Positions 17,801-28,076 are shown, counted from the stretch's first letter. The stretch is DNA of 34,823 nucleotides from Mycobacterium asiaticum (GCF_001673635.1 NZ_LZMH01000014.1:1-34823); one strand, 5' to 3'. The notes: generated by a model not told the origin, from the sequence alone. A program made the numbers and translations.

Positions 17801-19270
17801 TCAGTTAGCCGCTGTCGCAATGAGTTTCGTTTCGAGGTACTCCTCGAAACCGGCTAGGCCCATTTCGCGGCCGTTGCCGGACTGCTTGTATCCGCCGAAC
17901 GGCGCATCGGCCGAGTACCAGACACCGCCGTTGACGTTGATGGTGCCGGCCCGGATGCGGGAGGCGACCGCTGCGGCCCGGTCCGGGTCGGCCCCGTATA
18001 CAGTTCCGGACAAGCCGTACGGCGAGTCGTTGGTGATGCGTACCGCGTCGTCGTCGCCGTCGTGCGCGATGACCGTCAGCACCGGTCCGAAGATCTCCTC
18101 GCGGGCTACCTTGGCGTCGTTGCCCAGGCCCGCGATCACCGTCGGCTCGATGAAGAAGCCGACGTCCCTGCCCTCCGGGCGGCCCCCGCCGCACGCGAAG
18201 GTGCCGCCCTCAGTGATCGCCGAATCGAGGTAACCCTGGACGCGATCGCGCTGCCGGGCCGAAATCAACGGACCGCAAATCGTTTTGGGGTTGTTCGGGT
18301 CGCCCGCCTTGATGCCTGACATGGTGGCCGCCGCGATGGCGACGGCTTCGTCGTAGCGGTCCCGCGGCACCACCAGGCGGGTGGTGATGGCACATCCCTG
18401 CCCGGCATGCATGCACACCGAGAACGCTGCCACCCCCACGGCGCCACCCAGCTCGGCGTCGTCGAGCACCACGAACGCGGACTTGCCACCCAATTCCAAG
18501 AAGACCTTCTTGATGGTGGCCGCGCCGTCGCTCATCACGCTGCGCCCGGTGGCCGTGGATCCGGTGAACGAAACCATGCCCACCCGTGGATCTTTGGCCA
18601 GTAGCGCGCCGACGCTGTGGTCGCTGGATGTCACGATGTTGACCACGCCCGGCGGGACGTCGGTGTGTTCAGCAATGAGTTCCCCCAGCACCGCTGCGCA
18701 CCAAGGCGTGTCGGGCGCGGGTTTGAGCACTACGGTGTTGCCCGCGGCCAAGGCCGGACCGAGTTTGGCCAGATTGATCTGGTGCGGGAAGTTCCACGGA
18801 GTGATGGCGCCGACGACCCCGACGGCTTCGCGCGCGATGGTCCGCTTGGTGGGGATGCCCATCGGCGCCGCCTGGCCGAGATCCTGGTTCCATTCGTACG
18901 ACTCGGCGGTGTCCGCGGCGAACGAGAGGTCGTTGACCGGACCCTCGAGCTGGGCCATGGCGGTCAGCATCCGCGGCGCGCCGACCTCGGCGATGGTGAT
19001 TTCGCGCAGCTCTTCGATGTGCTGCTGCATGGCGTCGCGCAGCTGGCGCACGCAGCGGACCCGCAGCTCGGTGTTGCGGGACCAGTCGGTGTCGTCGAAG
19101 GCGCGTCGCGCGGCTTCGATCGCACGGCTCATGTCCCCGGCGTCGGCGTCGGCGGCGACCCCCAGCACCTCTTCGGTCGCCGGGTTGATCGTCGGGAAGG
19201 TGCCCGCGCTGCCCTCGGTCAGCTTGCCGTCGATGAACAGCGCGCTAACGCCGTCGGCCAACAACGCCAT
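17801..19270 (-). CDS. aldA: NAD-dependent aldehyde dehydrogenase
   Basis: The 489-residue enzyme oxidises an aldehyde to an acid. Residue N160 sits in TPWNFPHQ, the general base is E259 in LELGGK, and the nucleophile Cys293 is in HAGQGCAITTR. FTGSTATGR is the cofactor-binding turn. The open frame reaches 19453, but only the ATG at 19270 has a ribosome site (GGAG six bases away) and gives the length I recall for mycobacterial AldA. It is the first gene of the leftward operon aldA-SDR-hydroxyacid dehydrogenase-CMD. A sigma70-like promoter and a TetR-type operator lie directly upstream. The substrate is unknown; the locus suggests a hydrophobic aldehyde. Confidence 0.95.
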   Translation of the reverse strand: MALLADGVSALFIDGKLTEGSAGTFPTINPATEEVLGVAADADAGDMSRAIEAARRAFDDTDWSRNTELRVRCVRQLRDAMQQHIEELREITIAEVGAPRMLTAMAQLEGPVNDLSFAADTAESYEWNQDLGQAAPMGIPTKRTIAREAVGVVGAITPWNFPHQINLAKLGPALAAGNTVVLKPAPDTPWCAAVLGELIAEHTDVPPGVVNIVTSSDHSVGALLAKDPRVGMVSFTGSTATGRSVMSDGAATIKKVFLELGGKSAFVVLDDAELGGAVGVAAFSVCMHAGQGCAITTRLVVPRDRYDEAVAIAAATMSGIKAGDPNNPKTICGPLISARQRDRVQGYLDSAITEGGTFACGGGRPEGRDVGFFIEPTVIAGLGNDAKVAREEIFGPVLTVIAHDGDDDAVRITNDSPYGLSGTVYGADPDRAAAVASRIRAGTINVNGGVWYSADAPFGGYKQSGNGREMGLAGFEEYLETKLIATAAN

Positions 19271-19287
19271 ATTCAGCTCCAATCGAG

Positions 19288-19300
19288 TGGACAGTTGTCC
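19288..19300. promoter_or_regulatory. TetR operator, aldA side
   Basis: TGGACAGTTGTCC contains GGACA-GT-TGTCC, a 5-bp inverted repeat with a 2-bp spacer. It lies 18 bp upstream of the aldA ATG and about 10 bp downstream of the predicted aldA transcription start, a good position for repression. The same core recurs at 19447-19460. Confidence 0.6.
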
Positions 19301-19316
19301 GATATCACCCGCTGGA

Positions 19317-19346
19317 ACCATAGCCTTCTGGGCCTGCGCGGTGCAA
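19317..19346 (-). promoter_or_regulatory. Predicted aldA promoter
   Basis: On the minus strand TTGCAC (19346-19341) and TATGGT (19322-19317) are separated by 18 bases. The expected start, near 19310, leaves a leader of about 40 nt that includes the operator and the GGAG ribosome site. This is a sequence-based inference only. Confidence 0.45.
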
Positions 19347-19446
19347 GAGGCGACGTGCCCAGCCACCGTCACCAGCGGCAACAAATACCATTTGACGTGC
19401 CAATTCAGCAGCAGGACTTGCCTCTTATCGCGGCGATACTCTAGCT

Positions 19447-19460
19447 TGGACATGTGTCCA
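19447..19460. promoter_or_regulatory. TetR operator overlapping the tetR start codon
   Basis: TGGACATGTGTCCA is a 6-bp perfect inverted repeat with a 2-bp centre. It covers the GTG start at 19454. A TACTCT -10-like element lies at 19437-19442, so a bound repressor would cover the transcription start. It has the same core as the site at 19288-19300. Confidence 0.65.
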
Positions 19461-20086
19461 GCGATGCACTGGTTACCGCCAATCCCGAGCCCGGGTCACC
19501 GACCGGGCAACCGCCGCGCAACCGACGCCAGGAAGAGACCTTCCGCAAGGTGCTGGCCGCCGGGATGGAGACACTGCGGGAGCACTCGTACAGCGACTTG
19601 ACCGTGCGGATGGTGGCCGCCCGCGCGAAGGTGGCCCCGGCCACCGCATACACCTACTTCTCCTCGAAGAACCATCTGATCGCCGAGGTCTACCTCGATC
19701 TGGTCCGGCAGGTGCCGTACTTCACCGACGTCAACGAGCCGATGCCCGATCGGGTGCATCAGGCGCTGCGTCACCTGGCGCTGGTGGTAGCCGACGAACC
19801 CGAGGTCGGCGCGGCCTGCACGGCGGCGCTGCTCGGCGGCGGACCGGATCCTTCGGTGCGCGCGGTGCGCGATCGCATCGGCGCCGAAATCCACCGCCGC
19901 ATCGCCTCGGCCATCGGACCGGGCGCGCAGCCCGGCTGCGCCGCGGCGCTGCAGATGGCGTTCTTCGGGGCGCTCGTGCAAGCCGGTAGCGGCGAGTTGA
20001 CCTATCACGAGATAGCCGACCGGTTGGCCGATGTGGCGAGCCTGATCTTGGCCGGCGCCGAGCAGAAAGCCCAGGGTGCCCAATGA
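19454..20086 (+). CDS. TetR-family regulator of the cyp123-cyp51 locus (Rv0767c-like)
   Basis: The 210-residue protein has an N-terminal basic arm (PPRNRRQEETFRKVL) and the TetR helix-turn-helix YSDLTVRMVAARAKVAPATAYTYFSSK at about 46-72. The C-terminal domain is all-helical with no recognisable ligand motif. The start is the GTG at 19454, inside a palindrome that probably is its own operator. It diverges from aldA and overlaps cyp123 by four bases (ATGA), so it is the first gene of the rightward operon. Two identical-core operators suggest that it represses both operons and is released by a pathway compound. Confidence 0.92.
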   Translation: MSSDALVTANPEPGSPTGQPPRNRRQEETFRKVLAAGMETLREHSYSDLTVRMVAARAKVAPATAYTYFSSKNHLIAEVYLDLVRQVPYFTDVNEPMPDRVHQALRHLALVVADEPEVGAACTAALLGGGPDPSVRAVRDRIGAEIHRRIASAIGPGAQPGCAAALQMAFFGALVQAGSGELTYHEIADRLADVASLILAGAEQKAQGAQ

Positions 20087-21300
20087 CCGTCCATGTCGGA
20101 GATTCCGAACTGGTCCTGGATCCCTACAGTTACGACTTTCACGAGGATCCGTATCCCTATTACCGGCGGCTGCGTGACGAGGCGCCGTTGTACCGCAATG
20201 AGGCGCTGGGGTTTTGGGCGGTGTCCCGCCATAGCGATGTGCACCAGGGATTCCGCAACAGCACCACGCTGTCCAACCGCGACGGGGTTTCCCTGGACCC
20301 GGTGTCGCGCGGCCCGCACGCGGCAAAGACGATGTCGTTCCTGGCGATGGACGACCCGGCGCATCTACGGCTGCGGACGTTGGTGTCAAACGGCTTCACG
20401 CCCCGCCGGATTCGTGAACTCGAACCCCGCGTGACCGAGCTCGCGGTGCAGCATCTGGACGTGATGCTGGAGCGCGCCGGCGACGGAACGGTCGACTACG
20501 TCGCCGAATTCGCCGGCAAGCTGCCGATGGACGTGATCTCCGAGCTGATGGGCGTGCCCGTTGCCGACCGCGACCGCATTCGGGCGATGGCCGACGGCGT
20601 GATGCACCGCGAGGACGGGGTCAACGACGTACCCGCCTCGGCGATCGAGGCGTCGATCAACCTGATCGTCTACTACCAGGCAATGATCGAGGAGCGTCGC
20701 AAAAAGCTGACCGATGACCTGACGTCGGCGTTGCTGGAAGCCGAGATCGACGGTGACCGCCTCACCGATGAAGAAGTACTGGGCTTCATGTTCCTGATGG
20801 TCATTGCCGGCAATGAGACGACCACCAAACTGCTTGCCAACGCCGCTTTTTGGGGTCACCGCAATCCCGAGCAGCTGGCTCCGCTGTACGACGATCTGTC
20901 CCGGATTCCGCTGTGGGTCGAGGAGACCCTGCGTTACGACACGTCCAGCCAGATCCTGGCCCGTACCGTTTCAGGTTCGCTGGAGCTCTACGACACCGTC
21001 ATTCCCGAGGGCGACGTGCTGTTGCTGCTGCCGGGATCCGCGCACCGCGATGAGCGGGTGTTCGACAGCCCCGACGACTATGTGATCGGTCGCGAGATCG
21101 GCTCCAAATTACTCAGTTTCGGCAGCGGTGCACACTTCTGCCTGGGCGCCCACCTGGCCCGGATGGAAGCCCGCGTGGCGCTCACCGAACTGTTCAAGCG
21201 AATCCGTGGATACGAAGTGGACGAGGCCAGCGCCGTCCGCGTCCACTCGAGCAATGTCCGCGGGTTCGCCCACCTACCGATCCACGTGGAGGCCAGGTAA
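20083..21300 (+). CDS. cyp123: Cytochrome P450 CYP123
   Basis: The 405-residue P450 has its I-helix motif AGNETTT at 242-248, ExxR as E281-T-L-R284 and haem loop FGSGAHFCLGAHLAR with the axial Cys353. The I-helix has Asn in place of the more usual Ala/Asp-Glu neighbour, as in some mycobacterial P450s. It overlaps the TetR gene by ATGA and its stop shares a base with the next SDR start (TAATG). Electrons probably come from the [3Fe-4S] ferredoxin encoded 2 kb downstream in the same operon. The substrate is not known. Synteny with Rv0766c supports the name. Confidence 0.93.
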   Translation: MTVHVGDSELVLDPYSYDFHEDPYPYYRRLRDEAPLYRNEALGFWAVSRHSDVHQGFRNSTTLSNRDGVSLDPVSRGPHAAKTMSFLAMDDPAHLRLRTLVSNGFTPRRIRELEPRVTELAVQHLDVMLERAGDGTVDYVAEFAGKLPMDVISELMGVPVADRDRIRAMADGVMHREDGVNDVPASAIEASINLIVYYQAMIEERRKKLTDDLTSALLEAEIDGDRLTDEEVLGFMFLMVIAGNETTTKLLANAAFWGHRNPEQLAPLYDDLSRIPLWVEETLRYDTSSQILARTVSGSLELYDTVIPEGDVLLLLPGSAHRDERVFDSPDDYVIGREIGSKLLSFGSGAHFCLGAHLARMEARVALTELFKRIRGYEVDEASAVRVHSSNVRGFAHLPIHVEAR

Positions 21301-22120
21301 TGCCCCGGTTTGACCCCCTGCCAGAGCGCCGCCCCGCCATCGTGGCCGGCGCATCGTCAGGCATCGGCGAGGCCACTGCCATCAAGCTTGCGGCGCACGG
21401 GTTTCCGGTCGCGCTCGGTGCGCGTCGGATTGAGAAGCTCAATGACATTGTCGGAAAGATCAACGCCGACGGCGGCGAAGCGGTCGGCTTCCACCTGGAC
21501 GTCACCGACCCGAACTCGGTGAAATCCTTTGTGGCTCAATCGGTCGAGGCGCTCGGGGAGATCGAGGTGCTGGTGGCCGGCGCGGGCGACACGTACTTCG
21601 GCAAACTCGCCGAGATCTCCACCGACGAGTTCGAGTCGCAGCTGCAGATTCACCTGGTCGGGGCCAACCGGCTGGCCACCGCCGTGCTGCCGGGCATGCT
21701 CGATCGCCAGCGCGGTGACCTCATCTTCGTGGGTTCGGATGTGGCGCTGCGCCAGCGCCCGCACATGGGTGCCTACGGCGCAGCCAAGGCCGCACTCGTC
21801 GCGATGGTCACCAACTTCCAGATGGAACTCGAGGGCACCGGCGTCCGCGCATCGATCGTGCACCCCGGTCCGACGAAAACATCGATGGGCTGGAGCCTGC
21901 CCGCTGAGAAGATCGGTCCCGCACTGGAGGACTGGGCCAAGTGGGGCCAGGCCAGGCACGACTACTTCCTGCGCGCGGCGGACCTGGCCCGTGCGATCAC
22001 GTTCGTCGCCGAGACGCCGCGGGGTGGCTTCATCGCGAACATGGAGCTTCAGCCCGAAGCGCCGTTGGCCGACAAGAAGGATCGCCAGAAGTTAGCACTG
22101 GGCGAAGAGGGGATGCCGTC

Positions 22121-22124
<4 letters not shown>
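21300..22124 (+). CDS. Short-chain dehydrogenase/reductase (Rv0765c-like)
   Basis: The 274-residue SDR has VAGASSGIGEATA as the cofactor loop at residues 16-28 and GARRIEKL, whose Arg residues suggest preference for NADP(H). The active-site Tyr/Lys are in YGAAKAAL (about 159-166), with Ser upstream in FVGSDVALRQRP. Placed between two P450s, it could oxidise or reduce a hydroxyl group that they introduce. It starts at the ATG sharing a base with the cyp123 stop, and its own stop overlaps the cyp51 ATG (ATGA). These overlaps imply one tightly coupled translation unit. Confidence 0.92.
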
Positions 22125-23696
<1,572 letters not shown>

Positions 23697-23701
23697 GGAC
23701 A

Positions 23702-24247
23702 ATGGCGTCTTTCGAACGTGCGGAACTCGACGAATGGGTACAGTCCTGGCTGCAGGCCAACAAGGACTGCGAGCAGGCCGGTGACTGGAAACCGCTGGCC
23801 GACTTCTACGCCCCCGACGCCACCTACGGCTGGAACATCGGGCCCAAGGAAGACGTGATGTGCGTGGGTATCGACGAGATCCGCGACATCGCGCTGGGCC
23901 TGGAGATGGAGGGGCTGGAGAATTGGCAGTACCCGTACCAGAAGGTCCTCGTCGACGACCGTCAGGGCGAGATCGTCGGCTTCTGGAAGCAGGTCGCGCT
24001 CGACGGCGAGAGCGGGCAGGAAGAGATCTACGGCATCGGTGGCAGCTGGTTCCGGCTCAACGCCGACAAGCTCATCGAGTGGCAGCGCGACTTCTTCGAC
24101 TTCGGCCACGTGCAGGCGCTCTACCTGAAGCTGATGAAGGCCGGGAAGCTGTCTGCGGGCATGCAGAAACGGATCGAACGGAGCCTCGCTGGGGAGAAAT
24201 TGCCTGGTTACTACCCTTTGGGCCAGGCCCCGGTACCGATCTGGTGA
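23702..24247 (+). CDS. NTF2/SnoaL-like domain protein (Rv0762c-like)
   Basis: The 181-residue protein has an N-terminal half typical of the NTF2-like fold: DWKPLADFYAPDATYGWNIG is the helix-strand start and the region around GFWKQVALDGESGQEEIYG supplies the central strands. No catalytic residue set can be assigned. The start ATG at 23702 lies five bases after the ferredoxin stop, with GAGGAC as a ribosome site. Its place in the CYP operon suggests binding or isomerising the same hydrophobic compound, as SnoaL and ketosteroid isomerase relatives do. A weak hairpin follows the gene. Confidence 0.85.
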   Translation: MASFERAELDEWVQSWLQANKDCEQAGDWKPLADFYAPDATYGWNIGPKEDVMCVGIDEIRDIALGLEMEGLENWQYPYQKVLVDDRQGEIVGFWKQVALDGESGQEEIYGIGGSWFRLNADKLIEWQRDFFDFGHVQALYLKLMKAGKLSAGMQKRIERSLAGEKLPGYYPLGQAPVPIW

Positions 24248-24271
24248 GCCGGTCCCAAGCCTGGACCCGGC
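24248..24271 (+). terminator. Weak hairpin after the NTF2-like gene
   Basis: GCCGGTCC and GGACCCGGC pair with one bulge across a 7-base loop, immediately after the stop at 24247. There is no T tract. It may attenuate transcription before adhB, which has its own 157-bp upstream region. Confidence 0.3.
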
Positions 24272-24404
24272 ACCCAACCAAGCGTTTGATACGTTGCACG
24301 CGCTATGCTGACGCAACAAGGGTGCCTGTGGCACTCATCACCACCGCTGCCCGGCACCAAGTCAGGCACTTCCAATTCAAAGGCGAAATGGGGTCAGGTC
24401 CATC
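24272..24404 (+). promoter_or_regulatory. adhB upstream region with a possible promoter and inverted repeat
   Basis: This is the longest gap inside the rightward gene series and hints at separate control of adhB. A TATGCT -10-like element lies at 24304-24309, without a well-spaced -35. GTGCC-TGT-GGCAC at 24322-24334 is a small perfect inverted repeat that could be an operator. The GGACA-N2-TGTCC core is not found here. Confidence 0.3.
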
Positions 24405-25532
24405 GTGAAGACAAAAGGCGCACTGATCTGGGAATTCAACCAGCCGTGGTCCATCGAAGAGATTGAGATCGGCGACCCCGTCAAGGACGAGGTCAAGATC
24501 CAGATGGAAGCGGCCGGGATGTGCCACTCCGACCACCACCTGGTGACCGGCGGCATCCCGATGGCCGGCTTCCCGGTGCTCGGCGGGCACGAGGGTGCCG
24601 GAATCGTCACCGAGGTCGGCCCCGGCGTCGACGACATCGCCCCCGGCGACCACGTCGTGCTGTCGTTCATCCCGTCCTGTGGCCAGTGTCCGACCTGTCA
24701 GGCAGGCATGCGCAACCTCTGCGACCTGGGCGCCGGACTGCTTGGCGGTGCGGCGGTGAGTGACGGCTCCTTCCGCATCCAGGCCCGCGGCCAGAACGTC
24801 TTCCCGATGACGCTGCTCGGCACGTTCTCGCCGTACATGGTCGTGCACCGCAGCTCGGTGGTGAAGATCGACCCGTCCGTTCCGTTCGAGGTGGCCGCGC
24901 TGGTCGGCTGCGGCGTCACCACGGGCTACGGCTCGGCCGTGCGCACCGCCGACATCCGCCCGGGCCAGGACGTGGCCATCGTCGGTGTCGGTGGCGTCGG
25001 CATGGCGGCCCTGCAGGGGGCGGCCGCGGCCGGTGCCCGCTACATCTTTGCCATCGACCCGGTGGAGTGGAAGCGCGATCAGGCGCTGAAGTTCGGCGCC
25101 ACGCACGTCTTCCCTGACATCAACGCCGCGCTGATGGGCATCGCCGAGGTGACCTACGGCCTGATGGCTCACAAGGTGATCGTGACCGTCGGTGAGCTGC
25201 ACGGCGCCGACATCGACAACTACCTGAACATCACCGCCAAGGGCGGCACCTGCGTGGCGACGGCCATCGGCAGCCTGCTGGACACCAATGTGACGCTGAA
25301 CCTGGCGATGCTCACGCTGATGCAGAAGAACCTGCAGGGCACCATCTTCGGCGGCGGCAACCCGCAGTACGACATCCCGCAGCTGCTGGCGATGTACAAG
25401 GCCGGCAAGCTGAACCTGGACGACATGGTCACCACCCAGTACCGCCTGGAGCAGATCAACGAGGGCTACCAGGACATGCTGGACGGCAAGAACATTCGCG
25501 GCGTCATCCGCTACACAGACGCAGACCGGTAG
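24405..25532 (+). CDS. adhB: Zinc-dependent alcohol dehydrogenase
   Basis: The 375-residue protein is a medium-chain, class III-like alcohol dehydrogenase. The catalytic zinc ligands lie in AGMCHSDHH and the GHEGAGIV segment, and the structural zinc site is CGQCPTCQAGMRNLC (Cys at about 88, 91, 94 and 102). The NAD motif is GVGGVGMAALQGAAAAGA near residue 190. It would oxidise primary alcohols to aldehydes, and aldA in the same locus could then make the acid. The start is the GTG at 24405. Family call is firm; the substrate is unknown. Confidence 0.94.
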   Translation: MKTKGALIWEFNQPWSIEEIEIGDPVKDEVKIQMEAAGMCHSDHHLVTGGIPMAGFPVLGGHEGAGIVTEVGPGVDDIAPGDHVVLSFIPSCGQCPTCQAGMRNLCDLGAGLLGGAAVSDGSFRIQARGQNVFPMTLLGTFSPYMVVHRSSVVKIDPSVPFEVAALVGCGVTTGYGSAVRTADIRPGQDVAIVGVGGVGMAALQGAAAAGARYIFAIDPVEWKRDQALKFGATHVFPDINAALMGIAEVTYGLMAHKVIVTVGELHGADIDNYLNITAKGGTCVATAIGSLLDTNVTLNLAMLTLMQKNLQGTIFGGGNPQYDIPQLLAMYKAGKLNLDDMVTTQYRLEQINEGYQDMLDGKNIRGVIRYTDADR

Positions 25533-25558
25533 ACCCGCGGGGACAAGCCGGGTCGCGG

Positions 25559-27568
25559 GTGGCCGGGTTTCCGCACCTGTTGGCGCCGGGACGCATCGGC
25601 GCCATGCCGGTGCGCAACCGGGTGGTCATGTCTCCGATGGAGACGATGTACGGCACCGAAGACGGGCTGCCCTCCCAGCGCACCCGTGACTACTTCGCCG
25701 CCCGCGCCCACGGCGGTGTCGGCCTGATCACATTGGGCGCCACCGGGGTTGACCATCGCCACCCTGAGACGCCCGGCGGCCTGCACCTGGCCACGGACGC
25801 GGCCGTCGACGCGCACCGCGCGCTGGTGGACGTGGTGCACGAACACGGGGCGAAGATCCAGCCGCAGATCGTGCACGCCGGACCCGACGGGCTGGGTCCG
25901 GAAATGTTCGGCGTCACCTCGCTTGGCCCGTCGGTGATTCCGTCGTATCTCACCGGCCGTCCGTCGGCGGAGATCACCGCGGATCAGCTGGTCGAGGTGC
26001 TGGACTTGTTCAAGGCTGCGGCACGGCGCGCCGTCGAGGCGGGCTACGACGGTCTCGAGCTGCATGCCGCGCACGGCTACATGCTGCTGGGCTCTTTCCT
26101 TGCCCCACAGCGCAATCGGCGCACCGATGAGTACAGTGGACACTCGGCGCGCGGGCGATTGCGGATCGTGCTGGAAGCGCTGGCCGCGATCCGGTCCGAG
26201 ATCGGCGACGCGCTGCCGATCACGCTGCGCATATCCGGGTACGAACGGGTCGCCGGCGGGCGGCCGATCTACGAAACCGCTGCAGCGGCAACCGAACTCG
26301 TGGCCGCCGGGGTGGACGCGTTCCACGTCAGCGGCGGCGTCATCGATCGCCTCGTCACCGGGATGGTCAACGGCGCCGACGACGGGGACGCGGTGAACGT
26401 CGGCGCCGCAGCGGCGGTCAAGCAGGTGGTCGACGTGCCGGTGATCGCCGTCGGGCGTATCCACGATCCCGTCCGCGCCGAGCAGATCCTGGCCGATGGC
26501 CGCGCCGACTTCATCGCGATGGGCCGTCCGCTGCTCGCCGACCCCGAGCTGCCGCGCAAACTCCGGGCCGGGCAGGCACATCGGGTGCGTAAGTGCATCT
26601 CGTGCGAAAACTGCATCGACGCAATGGAACAACGGTTTTCGGTCGACTGTGCCGTCAATCCGCGCACCGGCAAGGAGCGCGAACTTGCGGCACCGCGGGC
26701 GGTTCCCGCCAAGCGGGTGGTGGTGATCGGCGGCGGGCCGGCGGGGTTGGAGGCCGCCCGGGTGGCCGCGGAACGTGGGCACCGGGTGACCCTGTTCGAG
26801 GGTGCCGGCCAGCTGGGCGGCGCGTTGCGCTGGGCCAGCGTTCTGCATCCGGAGAACCAGCCGTTCCTGCGCTATCTGTGCGATGAAATCAAGCTCGGCT
26901 CGGTGGAAGTGCAGCTGGGACAAAATGTCTCGGCCCAAGACGTGGTTGCCGCGGCCCCTGACGCGGTGGTGGTGGCCACCGGGGGTCGCGTCGCGGTGCC
27001 GGATGTCCCGGGGGCTGACCTGCCGCACGTGCTCACCGGGCCGGGCCTGCGGGAGCTGGGCGGACGGTTGGTGGGCGGTCGGCGTCAGCGGTTGATGCGC
27101 CCAGCCGCGGTGCGGGCGGCGACCCGGGTGTGGTTGCCGGTGGGTCGGCGAGTCGCGATCATCGGTGGTGACCTGGTGGCGCTCGAACTCGCCGAGTTTT
27201 TGGCCCGGCGCGGCCGGCTGGTCGCGATTGTGGAGTCGGGCAAAGACATCGCACCCGAGATCGGTAACAAGCGAAAGACCGAGCACATGGACCGGCTGGA
27301 CCGCCTTGGTGTGACGGTGCACGTTCGCGCCGCCGTCGAGCGGATCACGCGAAGCGCGGTGGTGTTCACTCCCGCCGGCGGGACGGTCCGCCAGCTGGCC
27401 GCGGACAGCGTCGTGCTGGCCGGCACGGTCGAGCCCGACACCGCACTGTTCGATGATCTGGTTGCGGCCATGCCGGGCGTCGAGGTGCACGCCGCCGGCG
27501 ACTGCACTGGTTTGGGCCTGATCCGCAAAGCCACCGAAGAGGGCGCCCGCGCCGCGTGTGCCATTTAG
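25559..27568 (+). CDS. FMN/FAD/4Fe-4S ene-reductase (2,4-dienoyl-CoA reductase / Old Yellow Enzyme type)
   Basis: The 669-residue protein has three parts. Residues 5-340 form an FMN-binding TIM barrel, with NRVVMSPMETM, the active-site-like HAAHGYMLLGSFLAPQRNRR and AVGRIHDP. A 4Fe-4S motif follows: Cys346, 349, 352 and 364 (CISCENC then C). The C-terminal half binds FAD (VVIGGGPAGLEAARV, near 385) and NAD(P) (VAIIGGDLVALELAEF). Such enzymes reduce activated C=C bonds in enoyl-CoAs or enones. It starts at the GTG at 25559, 26 bp after adhB, and ends 16 bp before the isomerase-like gene. I do not remember it in this operon in M. tuberculosis, so it may add a step to the pathway. Confidence 0.88.
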   Translation: MAGFPHLLAPGRIGAMPVRNRVVMSPMETMYGTEDGLPSQRTRDYFAARAHGGVGLITLGATGVDHRHPETPGGLHLATDAAVDAHRALVDVVHEHGAKIQPQIVHAGPDGLGPEMFGVTSLGPSVIPSYLTGRPSAEITADQLVEVLDLFKAAARRAVEAGYDGLELHAAHGYMLLGSFLAPQRNRRTDEYSGHSARGRLRIVLEALAAIRSEIGDALPITLRISGYERVAGGRPIYETAAAATELVAAGVDAFHVSGGVIDRLVTGMVNGADDGDAVNVGAAAAVKQVVDVPVIAVGRIHDPVRAEQILADGRADFIAMGRPLLADPELPRKLRAGQAHRVRKCISCENCIDAMEQRFSVDCAVNPRTGKERELAAPRAVPAKRVVVIGGGPAGLEAARVAAERGHRVTLFEGAGQLGGALRWASVLHPENQPFLRYLCDEIKLGSVEVQLGQNVSAQDVVAAAPDAVVVATGGRVAVPDVPGADLPHVLTGPGLRELGGRLVGGRRQRLMRPAAVRAATRVWLPVGRRVAIIGGDLVALELAEFLARRGRLVAIVESGKDIAPEIGNKRKTEHMDRLDRLGVTVHVRAAVERITRSAVVFTPAGGTVRQLAADSVVLAGTVEPDTALFDDLVAAMPGVEVHAAGDCTGLGLIRKATEEGARAACAI

Positions 27569-27584
27569 AAAAGGAGACAACGCA

Positions 27585-28001
27585 ATGACACAAACCGTCG
27601 AGTCCCCGGCATTGACGGCCTCGCAATCGTCGTGGCGGTGCGTGCAGGCGCACGATCGCGAGGGTTGGCTGGCGTTGATGGCCGATGACGTGGTGGTCGA
27701 GGACCCGATCGGCAAGTCGGTCACCAACCCCGATGGCACGGGCGTGAAGGGCAAGGAGGGTGTCGCCACCTTCTACGACACCAACATTGCGGCCAACAAC
27801 CTGACCATCACTTGCGAGGAGACCTTCCCGTCCAGTTCGCCGAACGAGATCGCTCATATCCTGGTGCTGGACAGCAAGTTTGAGGGTGGCTTCACCAGCA
27901 GCGTCCGCGGGGTGTTCACCTACCGTGTGAACGATGAGGGCCTGATCGCCAACATGCGCGGGTACTGGAATATGGAGATGATGAAGTTCGGGCAGGAGTA
28001 G
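27585..28001 (+). CDS. Ketosteroid-isomerase-like protein (Rv0760c-like)
   Basis: The 138-residue protein is of the NTF2/ketosteroid isomerase fold. WLALMADDVVVEDPIG is the hallmark helix-strand with an acidic cluster, and the later strands are VRGVFTYRVND and MRGYWNMEMMKFG. In the orthologue that I remember as Rv0760c, crystal structures show a steroid-isomerase-like cavity. A double-bond shift in a steroid-like enone is a plausible role, which fits the ene-reductase just upstream. The ATG at 27585 has AAAGGAG nine bases before it. This is the last gene of the rightward series, closed by the hairpin at 28009. Confidence 0.88.
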   Translation: MTQTVESPALTASQSSWRCVQAHDREGWLALMADDVVVEDPIGKSVTNPDGTGVKGKEGVATFYDTNIAANNLTITCEETFPSSSPNEIAHILVLDSKFEGGFTSSVRGVFTYRVNDEGLIANMRGYWNMEMMKFGQE

Positions 28002-28008
28002 CCCCGCG

Positions 28009-28066
28009 CGAGCAGACGCTAAATCCCCCGACACGCCGCGCGTGCGGGGGCTTTAGCGTCTGCTCG
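28009..28066. terminator. Hairpin between convergent genes (dispersed hairpin family, copy 2)
   Basis: Bases 28009-28030 pair with 28045-28066 (22 bp, one mismatch). Inside, CACG (28032-28035) pairs with CGTG (28041-28044), leaving a 5-base loop. The outer arm CGAGCAGACG matches copy 1 at 14676-14735 and the inner block is again C5/G5. It separates the isomerase-like gene from the convergent exported-protein gene and is probably a bidirectional terminator. Confidence 0.7.
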
Positions 28067-28076
28067 GCCGGAGAAA

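Noticed and set aside
19271..19453. Upstream extension of aldA by 61 residues
   Set aside because: The extra part contains the predicted promoter and operator and has no ribosome site, whereas ATG 19270 has GGAG at the right distance.
25511..27769. A 752-residue open frame on the minus strand opposite the ene-reductase gene
   Set aside because: It is rich in His/Arg/Asp/Gly with no family motif, mirrors a gene with clear cofactor motifs, and is the usual result of GC-rich codon use.
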